From positions 62,001 through 126,000 of the forward strand of contig CAWDGB010000024.1 of the NCBI GenBank assembly GCA_963801715.1: a stretch of DNA of 64,000 bases, read 5' to 3'. Source of the stretch: CAVVJA01 sp963801715 (GTDB taxonomy: Bacteria; Actinomycetota; Actinomycetes; Mycobacteriales; Jatrophihabitantaceae). Made by a program: the position numbers and the translations under genes. Of this stretch, positions 43,045 to 52,437 are shown piece by piece. The stretch's first letter is position 1, and each line of letters opens with the position of its first letter. The notes below the pieces were generated by a model. It was not told the DNA's origin and searched no databases. It saw only the letters and a list, made by a program, of their open reading frames with translations.

Positions 43045-43132
43045 GCGACCTCACCGCACCAGCACGGATGTCGCGAACGGGAGCTTTCCCTCGACGCCAC
43101 GGGGCTTTACTCGATCGGGATGGGCGACGTTC

Positions 43133-43555
43133 TCAACCGTCCGTCCACGGGCCGATCCCGCCGACATGTTCGGGGCGAATGCGCAAGATCATCCCCGGCG
43201 GGTGGTCAGTGCCGGGCGGGAACCTGACATCGGGCCCGAGGTAGACGTGAGCGAGCCGTTGCAGCAACTCTGCCGCGCCGCCCTCGGTTACCCGGCCGGT
43301 GCCGCGCACAACCAGGTACTCGCCGAGCCCCATCGCGTTCACGACCCCGGTCTCGAGCGACAGCGCGACGCGGGGATCGCGCCTGACGTTACGCAGTTTC
43401 TGCCGGTCGTCCAGGTGTCCGCTGACGATCTCGTCACCGTCCAGCCCGATCCACACGACACTCAACTGGGGGCTGCCATCACCGTTGAGGGTGACCAGAT
43501 GGGCGAGCTTGCCGCTAGCGATCACCGCGCGGGCGGCGGCGTTGAGGACGCTCAT
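43133..43555 (-). CDS. F420/FMN-binding split-barrel (PPOX-class) oxidoreductase
   Basis: 140 aa from ATG 43555. Pyridoxamine-5'-phosphate-oxidase-like barrel: AARAVIASGKLAHLVTLNGD, GSPQLSVVWIGLDGDEIVSG, QKLRNVRRDPRVALSLETGV and GEYLVVRGTGRVTEGGAAEL are in the expected order for PPOX-class F420-dependent enzymes. Typical length. Substrate unknown. It is convergent with the MrcB_N gene (88 bases apart) and has its own leader next to the divergent aminotransferase region. Intact. Confidence 0.85.
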   Translation of the reverse strand: MSVLNAAARAVIASGKLAHLVTLNGDGSPQLSVVWIGLDGDEIVSGHLDDRQKLRNVRRDPRVALSLETGVVNAMGLGEYLVVRGTGRVTEGGAAELLQRLAHVYLGPDVRFPPGTDHPPGMILRIRPEHVGGIGPWTDG

Positions 43556-43862
43556 ACCGCTGCAGCGTAGCGGCCTCCACGGCGGGATTGCCGTTGTGGC
43601 CGTGGGCATCGCTTAGTCGTCATCGGCCGAGATGAACGAACGACACGCGACGTCGGGCGCAGACCGAGCGTGCTGCCGTAGACCCGCCTCGACATGATCG
43701 TCGACGGTCCTAGCAACTTCGGTCACCGTCGGAAGCGGCCCCGGGCTGGGAGGCAACCACGAAACTAACTTCCCACAATGAGCCGAAGTGTCCACGCAGT
43801 CGAGGCAGACGATGCGTTCTGTATCTCGACGGTGGGGCCATGGGTAGGCAAGAGTGGTCGCC

Positions 43863-45197
43863 ATGACCGAGACGGATTTGCTGGCGCGTCACCGGGCCGT
43901 CATGCCCGGCTGGCTCATGCTGTACTACGACGAGCCGATCGAGATTGTGCGCGGCGAGGGGCGACGCGTCTTCGATGCCAACGGCACGGCATACCTGGAC
44001 TTCTTCGCCGGCATCCTGACCAACGCGATCGGCTACGACATCGCCGAGATCTCCGACGCTGTGCGCGCCCAGATCAACACCGGGGTGCTGCATACTTCGA
44101 CGTTGTACCTGATCCGACGGCAGGTCGAACTGGCCGAGCGGATCGCGCACCTGTCCGGCATCGACGACGCGAAGGTGTTCTTCACCAACTCCGGCAGCGA
44201 AGCCAATGACACCGCGCTGATGCTGGCCACCCAGCACCGTCGCAGCCACCAGGTCCTCGCTCTGCGCAACTCCTACGCCGGGCGTTCGCACGCCGCTATC
44301 GGCGTCACCGGGAACCGCGGTTGGTCGGCCACCGCCCTGTCACCGATCAAGGTCAGCTACGTGCACGGCGGCTACCGTTACCGCAGCCCGTTCCGTGACT
44401 ACTCCGACGCGGATTACATCGCCGCCTGCGTCGCCGATCTGCGTGATGTCATCGACACCGCGACCAGCGGCGACATCGCCTGCATGATCGTCGAACCGGT
44501 CCAAGGCGTGGGCGGGTTCGCCTCACCACCGGACGGCCTGTTCCACGCCTTTCAGGAGGTCTTGCAGGAGTACGGAATCCTGCTGATCTCCGACGAGGTG
44601 CAAACCGGCTGGGGCCGCACCGGCGAACACCTGTGGGGCATCCAGGCGCACGACGTGACACCGGATGCAATGACCTTCGCCAAGGGCCTGGGCAACGGAT
44701 TGGCGATCGGCGGCGTAGTGGCCCGACCCGAGCTGATGGACTCACTGACCGCCAACTCGATCTCCACGTTCGGTGGCAACCCGCTGTCGACCGCGGCCGG
44801 GGGCGCGGCGCTGGAGTTCCTGCTCTCCCACGACCTGCAAGGCAACGCCGCCAAGCTCGGCGCCCGACTCATCGGCGGGTTGCGGGACGCCGCCAGGCAC
44901 TGCTCAATTGTCGGGGAGGTGCGGGGCAGGGGGCTGATGATCGGTATCGAACTGATCACCCCAGACGGAGCTCCGAACCGGGCAGCGACCAGCGCCGTGC
45001 ACGAGCTGGCAAAACAACGCGGCTTGCTGATCGGCAAGGGCGGCCTGTACGGCAACGTGCTTCGGCTGTCCCCGCCCATGACCCTGACCGAGGCGGAAGC
45101 CGACGAGGGACTGGCGATTCTCGCCGATATCCTTTCCGCCGTGGACGGCTCGACCGGGCGCTCCTCGGCTGACAGGCCGCGCCCACGCCAGCCGTGA
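43863..45197 (+). CDS. Class-III (aspartate aminotransferase-like) PLP aminotransferase
   Basis: 444 aa. FFTNSGSEANDTALMLATQH binds the cofactor phosphate, LLISDEVQTGWGRTGEHLWG holds the PLP-contacting Asp, and DAMTFAKGLGNGLAIGGVVA carries the catalytic Lys. C-terminus LRLSPPMTLTEAEADEGLAI is complete. These enzymes move amino groups from omega-amino acids or amines to 2-oxo acids. A related truncated gene tail lies at 32468. Start ATG 43863; an in-frame GTG three codons earlier is possible. Intact, monocistronic. Confidence 0.92.
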   Translation: MTETDLLARHRAVMPGWLMLYYDEPIEIVRGEGRRVFDANGTAYLDFFAGILTNAIGYDIAEISDAVRAQINTGVLHTSTLYLIRRQVELAERIAHLSGIDDAKVFFTNSGSEANDTALMLATQHRRSHQVLALRNSYAGRSHAAIGVTGNRGWSATALSPIKVSYVHGGYRYRSPFRDYSDADYIAACVADLRDVIDTATSGDIACMIVEPVQGVGGFASPPDGLFHAFQEVLQEYGILLISDEVQTGWGRTGEHLWGIQAHDVTPDAMTFAKGLGNGLAIGGVVARPELMDSLTANSISTFGGNPLSTAAGGAALEFLLSHDLQGNAAKLGARLIGGLRDAARHCSIVGEVRGRGLMIGIELITPDGAPNRAATSAVHELAKQRGLLIGKGGLYGNVLRLSPPMTLTEAEADEGLAILADILSAVDGSTGRSSADRPRPRQP

Positions 45198-45576
45198 TCA
45201 CGGGCCAACAAGGGGACGCTCGAGAGCACTCGAAATCGCCGAATCCGGCAACCCGACGGACCTGACCGGCGTCACCGTCGATGGTTAGGCCGAGGTCGCG
45301 GTCGTCAGCGCGCCGATCCTCACCGTGCGGCGCGCGCTCGACCCACGGCCCGATTTTGCAGAAACGCTCAGCAGTTGACCCGAATCGGTGCCGTCAGCCA
45401 GTGGCATCGTGGCGGCTCGAAACCCATATGAGCGGGCCATCGCCGTCGATACTGCGGCGTGTAACACCGCCGACTGTCCGGAGACTAAGGACTGGGTCGT
45501 GTATGCGGCGTCCGCCGAACTCGGCGAACCACCCACTAGCTACGCGATGACGCATCGACCACTACGGAGGCTGGCC
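45198..45576. other. Spacer upstream of a small ORF
   Basis: About 380 bases with no recognised gene. An open frame runs into the next gene from upstream but has no family similarity. Confidence 0.4.
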
Positions 45577-45861
45577 ATGACCAGCGTGTTGATTCGAGTA
45601 ACACCGGTTGACTTCGATGCTTGGAGGTCTGCCCACGAATCCTGCCGCGAGATTCGTCGAGGGTTCGCCGTCACCTCGGAACGCATCTACCGGGACCTGG
45701 ACGGATCTGGTGGCGCGCTCGTGGAGTTGGAGACGACGGATATCACTCGCACCCTGGCCTGGTTCACCTCGGCGGAGTTTGCGGTCGCGTCACAGGGCAT
45801 CGTAGTTCGCGACCGGGCCGTGTATGTCGCTACGCCAGCGCCCGACCTTGCAGCCTCTTGA
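45577..45861 (+). CDS. Small alpha/beta protein resembling monooxygenase-like dimeric barrels
   Basis: 94 aa: MTSVLIRVTPVDFDAWRSAH, GFAVTSERIYRDLDGSGGAL, VELETTDITRTLAWFTSAEF. The pattern (strand, W..H, strand with D, helix) suggests a ferredoxin-like fold as in ABM or EthD-like proteins, but I cannot assign a family. Short distance to no partner. ATG is preceded by CGGAGG at good spacing, which supports translation. Confidence 0.5.
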   Translation: MTSVLIRVTPVDFDAWRSAHESCREIRRGFAVTSERIYRDLDGSGGALVELETTDITRTLAWFTSAEFAVASQGIVVRDRAVYVATPAPDLAAS

Positions 45862-45975
45862 CTTGGCGCGGCGCCGGCATGGCTGTGGCCTGTCAGCCTG
45901 ATCGTGATCAGTCGCTCTTAGCGCCGCCGTCCCTGCACGGTGAACGATGCGATCGCCCGGTATCTACGGCCAGGC

Positions 45976-46650
45976 TCACGTGCTGAGCCGGCTGCGGCCG
46001 GCGTGGTAGAACGCGACGGCCTCCTCGACTGACGGGATCTCGTGCATCGTTCGGGCTGCGCCGAAGGATGCGTTCCAGAACGCGTCGCGGACCGGCGGCC
46101 CGGCGTGCGGGCCGATGTAGAGGTATGGCTGGGCGAGGTTGGCGTCGCCGGGTGATGCGCCGTAGTTCACCGCATTGACTGTGATGCCGATGTCGAAGTG
46201 TTCTGGCCACAGCACGGGCTGCTGTGATCCCGCCTCGACGTCGGACGCGAAGCGCCGCAGCGCCGCGTCGGCAAGCTCGTACAGGGCGGCCAGCCGCTGG
46301 GTGCTGCCGGGGTCGATGTAGAGCGGCTCGTCCGGCTGCAGTGGCGTCGCGGGCGGGTAGACGGTGACGGGCATGCCAGGTGTGATTCCAGCGAAGTCCG
46401 CGGCGGCCGCGATCGTCGTCAGGAGTGTCGAACGGCTTCCTGATACGTCGGTGACGACGAGCTGCGTGCCTCTCACGCTGAGCTGTCGGCCGCCGCGCAG
46501 TGGGCAGGTGGTCTGGAAGCCGCCCGGGACCGAGCGGAGGGCGATCTTGCCGGTGTCAGCGAATTGGGCGGCCGCGACGACATGTTCGGCGACGCGATGC
46601 CAGCCGTCCCGGGTCGCGGCCAACGGGTCGGTGGCGGAGGTGATAGTCAT
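45976..46650 (-). CDS. Conserved-looking cytoplasmic protein of unknown function
   Basis: 224 aa from ATG 46650. Contains AEHVVAAAQFADTGKIALRS, TTCPLRGGRQLSVRGTQLVV, and near the end LWPEHFDIGITVNAVNYGAS and NLAQPYLYIGPHAGPPVRDA. No motif of a known enzyme is evident; no membrane segment. The start overlaps the stop of the upstream frame by four bases (ATGA), which supports this start and suggests the upstream frame is translated too. Codon use is typical of the genome. Confidence 0.65.
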   Translation of the reverse strand: MTITSATDPLAATRDGWHRVAEHVVAAAQFADTGKIALRSVPGGFQTTCPLRGGRQLSVRGTQLVVTDVSGSRSTLLTTIAAAADFAGITPGMPVTVYPPATPLQPDEPLYIDPGSTQRLAALYELADAALRRFASDVEAGSQQPVLWPEHFDIGITVNAVNYGASPGDANLAQPYLYIGPHAGPPVRDAFWNASFGAARTMHEIPSVEEAVAFYHAGRSRLST

Positions 46651-47024
46651 GGCTGCTGCTTTCTGTTGCGGAGGAGGTCGCCGACCAGCCAGGTCTGTCC
46701 GGTCTGGTGCAATGCCCTGATGCCACGGTCTAGCCTCGCGGCGGAAGTTTTCGTGAGGCGGCATGAGTACGTGCCACGCCGGGTCGGTCTGGAATCGCGG
46801 TCGCCGAAGACTGGCCGGGCTTCGGCCGCGGGCGGGTTGGGCGAGCAGATCGTGATGCGCCGCCGCGTGCCGGGAGTACTTCCAGGCCGTGTCGCCTGCG
46901 CTGTGGTCCTGGCGCGGTGTGCGCCATGCCGCCCGGTGGTGTACGGGGCCCGCATTCGCAAGGGTTCGCTGCGGCTGTCCTCAGCGCGCAGACGGTCGCG
47001 TTCGGCGGCAGTCGATGGAGTCAT
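46647..47024 (-). CDS. Hypothetical basic protein, possible leader gene
   Basis: 125 aa, Arg/Thr-rich, no recognised domain (ends LDRGIRALHQTGQTWLVGDL). The only support is its ATGA overlap with the downstream gene. It may be a chance frame in Arg-rich high-G+C DNA. Confidence 0.25.
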   Translation of the reverse strand: MTPSTAAERDRLRAEDSRSEPLRMRAPYTTGRHGAHRARTTAQATRPGSTPGTRRRITICSPNPPAAEARPVFGDRDSRPTRRGTYSCRLTKTSAARLDRGIRALHQTGQTWLVGDLLRNRKQQP

Positions 47025-47232
47025 GCGGGTGTAGTCCGCCTAGCGCCCTCGGCGTTACATCCCCGAGCTCCGACGACCGGCCGCGGCGCGGGCCATGAAG
47101 CAGTGTGTTTGTACCTGGACCGCCGCGGATGAAACGTCTCGGCCGGAAGCGAGACAGCACAGCGACAAGCCCGAGATCTCGCATGACACCGATGCGCGAC
47201 GCCGGGGGACATCCGACATGAGGGGCACAACC

Positions 47233-48054
47233 ATGAAAGGGCTGCAGGGCAAGGTCGCCGTCGTCACTGGCGGCAGTTCGGGCATCGGGCAGGCGATCGC
47301 CATCCGGCTCGGCCAAGAAGGCGTCGACGTCGCGATCAACTACGTGGGCCGGCCGGAAGGCGCCGAGGAGACGAAGGAGTCGATCGAACACGGCGTGGAC
47401 ATCTGCATGAAGCAGATGTCCGAGGCGGGTACCAAGCCGATCCTGGTCGCGGCCGACGTCTCCAGTAAGGACGAGGTGGCGGCCATGTTCGAGCAGGTGC
47501 AGTCCAACTACGGCCGGATCGACTATTTGATCAACAATGCCGGCATTCAGATCGCCGAGGACACCGAGAAGCTCGCGGTCGAGGACTTCGACAAGGTGCT
47601 CGCCGTCAACCTGCGTGGCGCCTTCCTGTGTGCGCAGCAGGCGGTTCGCCGGTTCCTGGATTCCGGTCGCGGCGGCGTGATCGTCAACGTGTCGAGCGTG
47701 CACCAGGTCATTCCGAAACCACGTTTCGTCGGCTACTCGGTGTCCAAAGGTGGCATGCAGAACCTGACCCACACCCTGGCGTTGGAGTATGCCGCCCGGG
47801 GCATTCGGGTCAACGGAATCGGCCCGGGCGCGACGGTGACGCCGATCAACCGCTCGTGGATCGACGACCCGGTCAAACGCCAGGCCGTCGAAAGTCACAT
47901 TCCTATGCGCCGCGCGGGCGATGCGGAGGAGATGGCCGCGGTCACCGCGTTCCTGTGTTCGGACGAGGCGGCCTACATCACCGGCCAAACCATCTTCGTG
48001 GACGGCGGGTTGACGCTGTTCCCGTCATTCGAGACCACTTGGTCGTCCGAGTGA
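47233..48054 (+). CDS. SDR-family oxidoreductase (glucose-1-dehydrogenase-like)
   Basis: 273 aa from ATG 47233 (in-frame ATG at 47218 possible). Cofactor motif VAVVTGGSSGIGQAIAIRLG, the NNAGIQIAEDTEKL stretch, Ser in VIVNVSSVHQVIPKP and catalytic YSVSKGGMQNLTHTLALEY (Tyr-x-x-x-Lys). C-terminus ITGQTIFVDGGLTLFPSFE is typical. NAD(P)-dependent alcohol/sugar dehydrogenase. First gene of a three-gene operon: its TGA overlaps the GTG of the next gene, and the third follows at 10 bases. Confidence 0.92.
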   Translation: MKGLQGKVAVVTGGSSGIGQAIAIRLGQEGVDVAINYVGRPEGAEETKESIEHGVDICMKQMSEAGTKPILVAADVSSKDEVAAMFEQVQSNYGRIDYLINNAGIQIAEDTEKLAVEDFDKVLAVNLRGAFLCAQQAVRRFLDSGRGGVIVNVSSVHQVIPKPRFVGYSVSKGGMQNLTHTLALEYAARGIRVNGIGPGATVTPINRSWIDDPVKRQAVESHIPMRRAGDAEEMAAVTAFLCSDEAAYITGQTIFVDGGLTLFPSFETTWSSE

Positions 48055-48965
48055 CGAGCACCGAAACGCGGGTCGGCCGCGACACGTGGTGGCCATCCAA
48101 GTACGGACCCGATGACGAGGCCGGCGCGCTGAACGAGATCACCCCGGCGAAGGTGCTCGAGGCGATCGGGTTGGTACGCCGCGGCGTCGTCTTCGACCTG
48201 GCACATGTCCTTCACGCCGACATCCCCGCCTTCCCCGGCCGCACGTTCCGCCAGTACCTGACGACCAACTACCACCACATCAACCGCCGCCGGTCCGACG
48301 CCGGCCCGGCGGGCTGGGGACGCAACAGCGTCAACTGGATCGTCGAGCAGGTCACCGCGACCCAGCAGATGGGCACACATATGGATGCCCTCAACCATCT
48401 GCAGGTCGGCGACCGGACGTACAACGGCTACCGGCTGGCCGACATCGCCGAGGACCACGGCACGAACAAGCTCGGCGTCGACACGCTGCCGCAGATCGTC
48501 ACCCGGGGCGTGCTCGTCGATGTCGCGGCGGTCCGTGGCGTGGACCGGCTCGGGTCCGGGGACGTGATCACCGTGGCGGATATCGAGGCGGCGCGGGTCG
48601 ATGTTCGGCCCGGCGACGCGGTGTTCTTCCACACCGGCTGGGGCTCGCTGTGGGGGTTGGACAACGTCCGCTACGGCAAGGGCGAGCCCGGGCCTGGCAT
48701 GGCCGCGGCCGGCTGGCTGGTCGAACGTGGCGTTGCGTTGACCGGGTGCGACACGTGGAGTTACGGGCCGGTGCCGGCCGAAGATCCGGCCGAGCCGTTC
48801 GTCGTTCCGCAGACGCTCAATACCCGGCACGGCGTCGTTGTAGTGGAGAACCTTCGCCTCGCCGAGATCGCCCGCGAGGGCCTCGTCGAATTCCTTCTCG
48901 TCATCTCCCACGCCAAGCTGCGCGGCGCTACCGGCGCGTGGATCGCTCCGCTGGCCATCGTCTAA
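48051..48965 (+). CDS. Cyclase-family metal hydrolase (kynurenine-formamidase-like)
   Basis: 304 aa from GTG 48051, overlapping the SDR stop by four bases. The metal site of the family, here TQQMGTHMDALNHLQVGDR in place of the usual HxGTHxDxPxH, and FDLAHVLHADIPAFPGRTFR are clear. These enzymes open lactones or hydrolyse formamides; next to two oxidoreductases a lactonase role on the SDR or GMC product is plausible but inferred. Contains GDAVFFHTGWGSLWGLDNVR and VVPQTLNTRHGVVVVENLRL. Intact. Confidence 0.85.
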   Translation: MTSTETRVGRDTWWPSKYGPDDEAGALNEITPAKVLEAIGLVRRGVVFDLAHVLHADIPAFPGRTFRQYLTTNYHHINRRRSDAGPAGWGRNSVNWIVEQVTATQQMGTHMDALNHLQVGDRTYNGYRLADIAEDHGTNKLGVDTLPQIVTRGVLVDVAAVRGVDRLGSGDVITVADIEAARVDVRPGDAVFFHTGWGSLWGLDNVRYGKGEPGPGMAAAGWLVERGVALTGCDTWSYGPVPAEDPAEPFVVPQTLNTRHGVVVVENLRLAEIAREGLVEFLLVISHAKLRGATGAWIAPLAIV

Positions 48966-48975
48966 GGAGACTGTC

Positions 48976-50577
48976 ATGACCGATCACTACGACGTCATCG
49001 TTATCGGCTCGGGAGCCGGCGGCGGCACCGTAACGTATGCGCTCGCGCCCACGGGCGCGAAGGTGTTGCTTCTCGAGCGCGGCGGCTGGCTGCCCCGGGA
49101 GGCGGAGAACTGGAGCCCGGCTGCCGTGTGGGCCGAAGGGCGCTACCACAACTCCGGCAAGTGGACCGACCACGACGGCAAGCAGTTCAGCCCCAAGCAA
49201 AACTACTACGTGGGCGGTAACACCAAGTTCTACGGGGCGATCCTGTTCCGGTTCCGGGAGCGGGACTTCGAGGCGATCCAGCACGTCGACGGCATCTCAC
49301 CCGAGTGGCCTATTCGGTATGCCGACCTGGAACCCTGGTACACCCGGGCCGAGCGGCTCTACCAGGTGCACGGCGAGCGGGGCACCGACCCGATCGAGCC
49401 GCCGGCCACCGAACCCTACCCGTATCCGGCGATCAGCCATGAGCCGCGGATCGCCCAGCTGAACAGCGATCTGGCCGCCGCCGGGTTGCATCCCTTCCCG
49501 CTGCCCAACGGCATCCTGATTGACGAGTCCGCGCCGGAACGCTCGGCCTGTGTGCGGTGCGCGACCTGCGACGGCTTCCCCTGCCTGGTCAACGGAAAAG
49601 CCGACGCTCAGGTCATCTGCGTGCAGCCGGCGCTGCGCTACCCGAACGTCACTCTGCTCACCGGCGCGCTCGTCACCCGTCTGGACACTGACCCGTCCGG
49701 ACGTTCGGTGAATCGGGTTGTCGTTGAACGCGACGGCGCGGTGGAGACCTACTCCGCTGACGTCGTGGTCGTCGCGGGCGGCGCGATCAACTCCGCGGCG
49801 CTACTGCTGCGATCCGCGAACGACCGGCATCGCCACGGCCTCGGGAACTCGTCCGGCGTCGTGGGCCGGCATCTGATGCTGCACAACAACTCGTCGCTGA
49901 TCGCGTTCTCCACCATGCCCAACCCGACGAAGTTCCAGAAGACGCTGGGCATCAACGACTTCTACTTCCGCGACCCCGACAGCGACTGGCCCTACCCGCT
50001 GGGCGCCATGCAGATGCTCGGCAAGAGCGACGCCGTGCTGGTCGGCTTCGACGTGCCGGATGCGGCCGACCCGGCCGACCTGGCCCGCCACTCGATCGAC
50101 TTCTGGCTCACCACCGAAGATCTGCCGCTACCCGACAACCGGGTGACCCTCGGCCCGGACGGGAACATCCGGCTGAGCTATACCCCGACCAATCTCGAGG
50201 CGCACCAACGGCTGCGGGAGAAGTTCATGGGCCTGCTCGACACGATGCGCTGCCGCAACGAGGTATATGAGAACCGGCAGTACGCCGGTGGCCAGCTCGG
50301 CATCGGCGGGGTCGCCCACCAGAACGGCACGATCCGGTTCGGCAGCGACCCGGCGACGTCCGCGCTGGACCTGGACTGCAAGCTGCACGATCTGGACAAC
50401 CTCTACGTCGCCGACTCCAGCTTCTTCGTATCCGCGACCGCGGTGAACCCGACCCTGACGATCATCGCCAACGCGCTGCGCGTATCCGAGACAATCGCCC
50501 AGCGGCTGGGACACAGCACGCTGGACGCACAGCCGCCGGCGCCCGGGCTGCCGGTTCTCACGACATCGGGCGCTTGA
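48976..50577 (+). CDS. GMC-family flavin oxidoreductase
   Basis: 533 aa. FAD motif VIVIGSGAGGGTVTYALAPT, the YYVGGNTKFYGAILFRFRER (GMC signature-1 region), a Cys-rich CVRCATCDGFPCLV patch that may bind a metal or form disulfides, ADVVVVAGGAINSAALLLRS (signature 2), and the active-site GGVAHQNGTIRFGSDPATS plus FFVSATAVNPTLTIIANALR carrying the His/Asn pair. It oxidises an alcohol or sugar hydroxyl with FAD. The Cys-rich motif is seen in GMC enzymes of sugar 3-dehydrogenase type. Last gene of the SDR-cyclase-GMC operon, GGAG ribosome site 7 bases before ATG. Confidence 0.92.
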   Translation: MTDHYDVIVIGSGAGGGTVTYALAPTGAKVLLLERGGWLPREAENWSPAAVWAEGRYHNSGKWTDHDGKQFSPKQNYYVGGNTKFYGAILFRFRERDFEAIQHVDGISPEWPIRYADLEPWYTRAERLYQVHGERGTDPIEPPATEPYPYPAISHEPRIAQLNSDLAAAGLHPFPLPNGILIDESAPERSACVRCATCDGFPCLVNGKADAQVICVQPALRYPNVTLLTGALVTRLDTDPSGRSVNRVVVERDGAVETYSADVVVVAGGAINSAALLLRSANDRHRHGLGNSSGVVGRHLMLHNNSSLIAFSTMPNPTKFQKTLGINDFYFRDPDSDWPYPLGAMQMLGKSDAVLVGFDVPDAADPADLARHSIDFWLTTEDLPLPDNRVTLGPDGNIRLSYTPTNLEAHQRLREKFMGLLDTMRCRNEVYENRQYAGGQLGIGGVAHQNGTIRFGSDPATSALDLDCKLHDLDNLYVADSSFFVSATAVNPTLTIIANALRVSETIAQRLGHSTLDAQPPAPGLPVLTTSGA

Positions 50578-51197
50578 TCCGATCACGGCTCTACCGGTTG
50601 CCGATCGACCGATCGAAGTCGACGGGGCCCCGGTCTACCGGCCGAGAGGACGCGCTGTACTTCACCGCTGTGCCGCGCGGCGGACGCAGGTGAAGCGTTC
50701 CGGAACCGGACCGTGTCACCATCGAGTGATGCCCAAGGCATGACCGCGACCTCGACGGCACTCATCATCTGCGACCAGGGGCCGCGCCGACCAAGCCCGG
50801 CTGAGCGGACTCGACCACACTGGCTAGACCGTCACGTCCATCGACGCCTGGCACGGCCTAAAGGCTCAACTCGCCCAACGACGTGGTGGTCCAGCAGGGC
50901 GGCTCGATCTGGTTCAACCCCCCCCGACGGCTACATGCAGGGTCTCCGGCGCCACGAAAACCGGGTCCAGGTACGGAATGTCGAACTACACCAGCGTGTG
51001 TGCAAGCCGGGCGGAGTCACCTCGTAGCGGAGCGCCTTCATATGGCGGGCGATGGGTGCATGCTGCCAGCTGTGACTCGTCTTCGGTGATGCCGTCGCCG
51101 AGTGTGGGCCGCTAGCGGATGCGACCGACGACCGCGTCCGCTCGGTCGATCATGCTGGGAGCTGGCCAACCGGAGGACGGAGTGGCCTGGCTCGGGT
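50578..51197. other. Spacer with an SMP-30 fragment, otherwise unassigned
   Basis: 620 bases between the GMC gene and the convergent antiporter. Apart from the SMP-30 remnant at 50861-51027 I see no gene or strong hairpin. Confidence 0.45.
50861..51027 (+). pseudogene. SMP-30/gluconolactonase fragment
   Basis: LNSPNDVVVQQGGSIWFNPP (beta-propeller blade with the calcium-binding SPNDVV and the GSIWFT.PPYG motif) followed after a frame change in a C-run by DGYMQGLRRHENRVQV. Only one or two blades remain. It follows the SDR-cyclase-GMC operon, so an intact lactonase may once have been part of that pathway. Confidence 0.65.
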
Positions 51198-52427
51198 TCA
51201 CATGGTCGTAGCAGTGACGGGTTGTCGATCGGTCTCGCCGACCGGCGCCCTGTCGCTGCGTCGTAGCAGCGTCAACGCCGTGACCGGGAAGATCAGCACC
51301 GACAGCAGCCCGGCGAATACGAGCGCCGCCGCGGTGACCGGTGAGATGCGGCCGAGCTGCACGCCGATCTGCGTTGCGGTGACGATGAACGGGAGCGAGG
51401 TGGCCTGCAGCAGCCCGGCCGCGATGGCAGATCGGCGGCCCAGCCCGCGGACGTAGAGCAGCGCCGGAATGCCGCGCACGAGCAGCAGCGCGAGCAGGAA
51501 GATCGGCACGCGCAGCAGCGCGGAGGGGTTGTCGAGCAGCCCTTTGAGGTCGAGCCGGATGCCGCTGCTGATGAAGAATACCGGGATGAGGAAGCCGAAT
51601 CCGATTGCCTCGAGCTTCGTCCTGAAGCGCGGATGGCTCGCGGAGTCCCGATCGACGATGCTGACCACGACGCCGGCGAGGAATGCGCCGAGGATGCTTT
51701 CCAGCCCGAATCGCTCGGCCAGTGCGGTGAACGCGATGAGCAGCACGACCGCGAACCGCACCCGGATCTCCGCTGTGGTGTCTTGCAGCCGTAGCAGCAC
51801 CGCGCCCAGGCGCATCGAGCGGCCGGCACGAGACACCACGAGGCCGGTGATCCCGACCAGGACGGCGAATGCGATCACCAGCACGAGCCGGCTGCCGGTG
51901 CTGCCGCCCGATGCGGAGAAGAATAGTGACAGCAGCAGGATGGCGGAGAAGTCGGCGACGGTCGCCGCGACGATGGCTGTCTGCCCGACTTCCCCCTCGG
52001 ACTGGCGGGCGTCTTTGAGCACGGGCACGATGAGCCCCAGCGACGTCGCCGACAGCGCGATCGCCAGCAACAGCGGGCTGCGCACCCAGCCGATGGCGTG
52101 AAAGCCAAGGCCGATCGGCACACCGAGGGCGAGGGTGATCAGATAGCCGAGCAGCGCCAACCGCAACAACCGCCCGCGCAGGCGATGCGCGTCGATCTCC
52201 AGCCCGGACAGGAACAGCAGGAAGGCCAGCCCGATGAGCGCGAGGATCTGCACGGGCAGATCGATCTTCACCCAGCCCAGCACCGACGGGCCGAGCACGA
52301 TGCCGGCGACAATCTCGAGGATGACGGACGGCAGTCGTAGTCGTGGCGCGAAGCCGAGCGCCAGCGGAGCCGCGGCGGCGATGAGGCAGACGATGAACAG
52401 GTTGAGGAATGACACGTCCGGCATCAT
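51198..52427 (-). CDS. Cation:proton antiporter (CPA2/KefB-NapA type), membrane part only
   Basis: 409 aa from ATG 52427 (a second ATG at 52424). About 11-12 hydrophobic segments, among them LPSVILEIVAGIVLGPSVLG, IGLAFLLFLSGLEIDAHRLR, LLAIALSATSLGLIVPVLKD (transport-site helix) and IGFGFLIPVFFISSGIRLDL. Length and ends show no C-terminal TrkA-N/RCK nucleotide-binding domain, unlike KefB/KefC. Exchanges Na+ or K+ for protons across the inner membrane. It lies 10 bases after a flavin disulfide reductase, likely co-transcribed, so the regulatory partner may be that enzyme. Intact. Confidence 0.88.
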   Translation of the reverse strand: MMPDVSFLNLFIVCLIAAAAPLALGFAPRLRLPSVILEIVAGIVLGPSVLGWVKIDLPVQILALIGLAFLLFLSGLEIDAHRLRGRLLRLALLGYLITLALGVPIGLGFHAIGWVRSPLLLAIALSATSLGLIVPVLKDARQSEGEVGQTAIVAATVADFSAILLLSLFFSASGGSTGSRLVLVIAFAVLVGITGLVVSRAGRSMRLGAVLLRLQDTTAEIRVRFAVVLLIAFTALAERFGLESILGAFLAGVVVSIVDRDSASHPRFRTKLEAIGFGFLIPVFFISSGIRLDLKGLLDNPSALLRVPIFLLALLLVRGIPALLYVRGLGRRSAIAAGLLQATSLPFIVTATQIGVQLGRISPVTAAALVFAGLLSVLIFPVTALTLLRRSDRAPVGETDRQPVTATTM

Positions 52428-52437
52428 GGCGGCGGCC

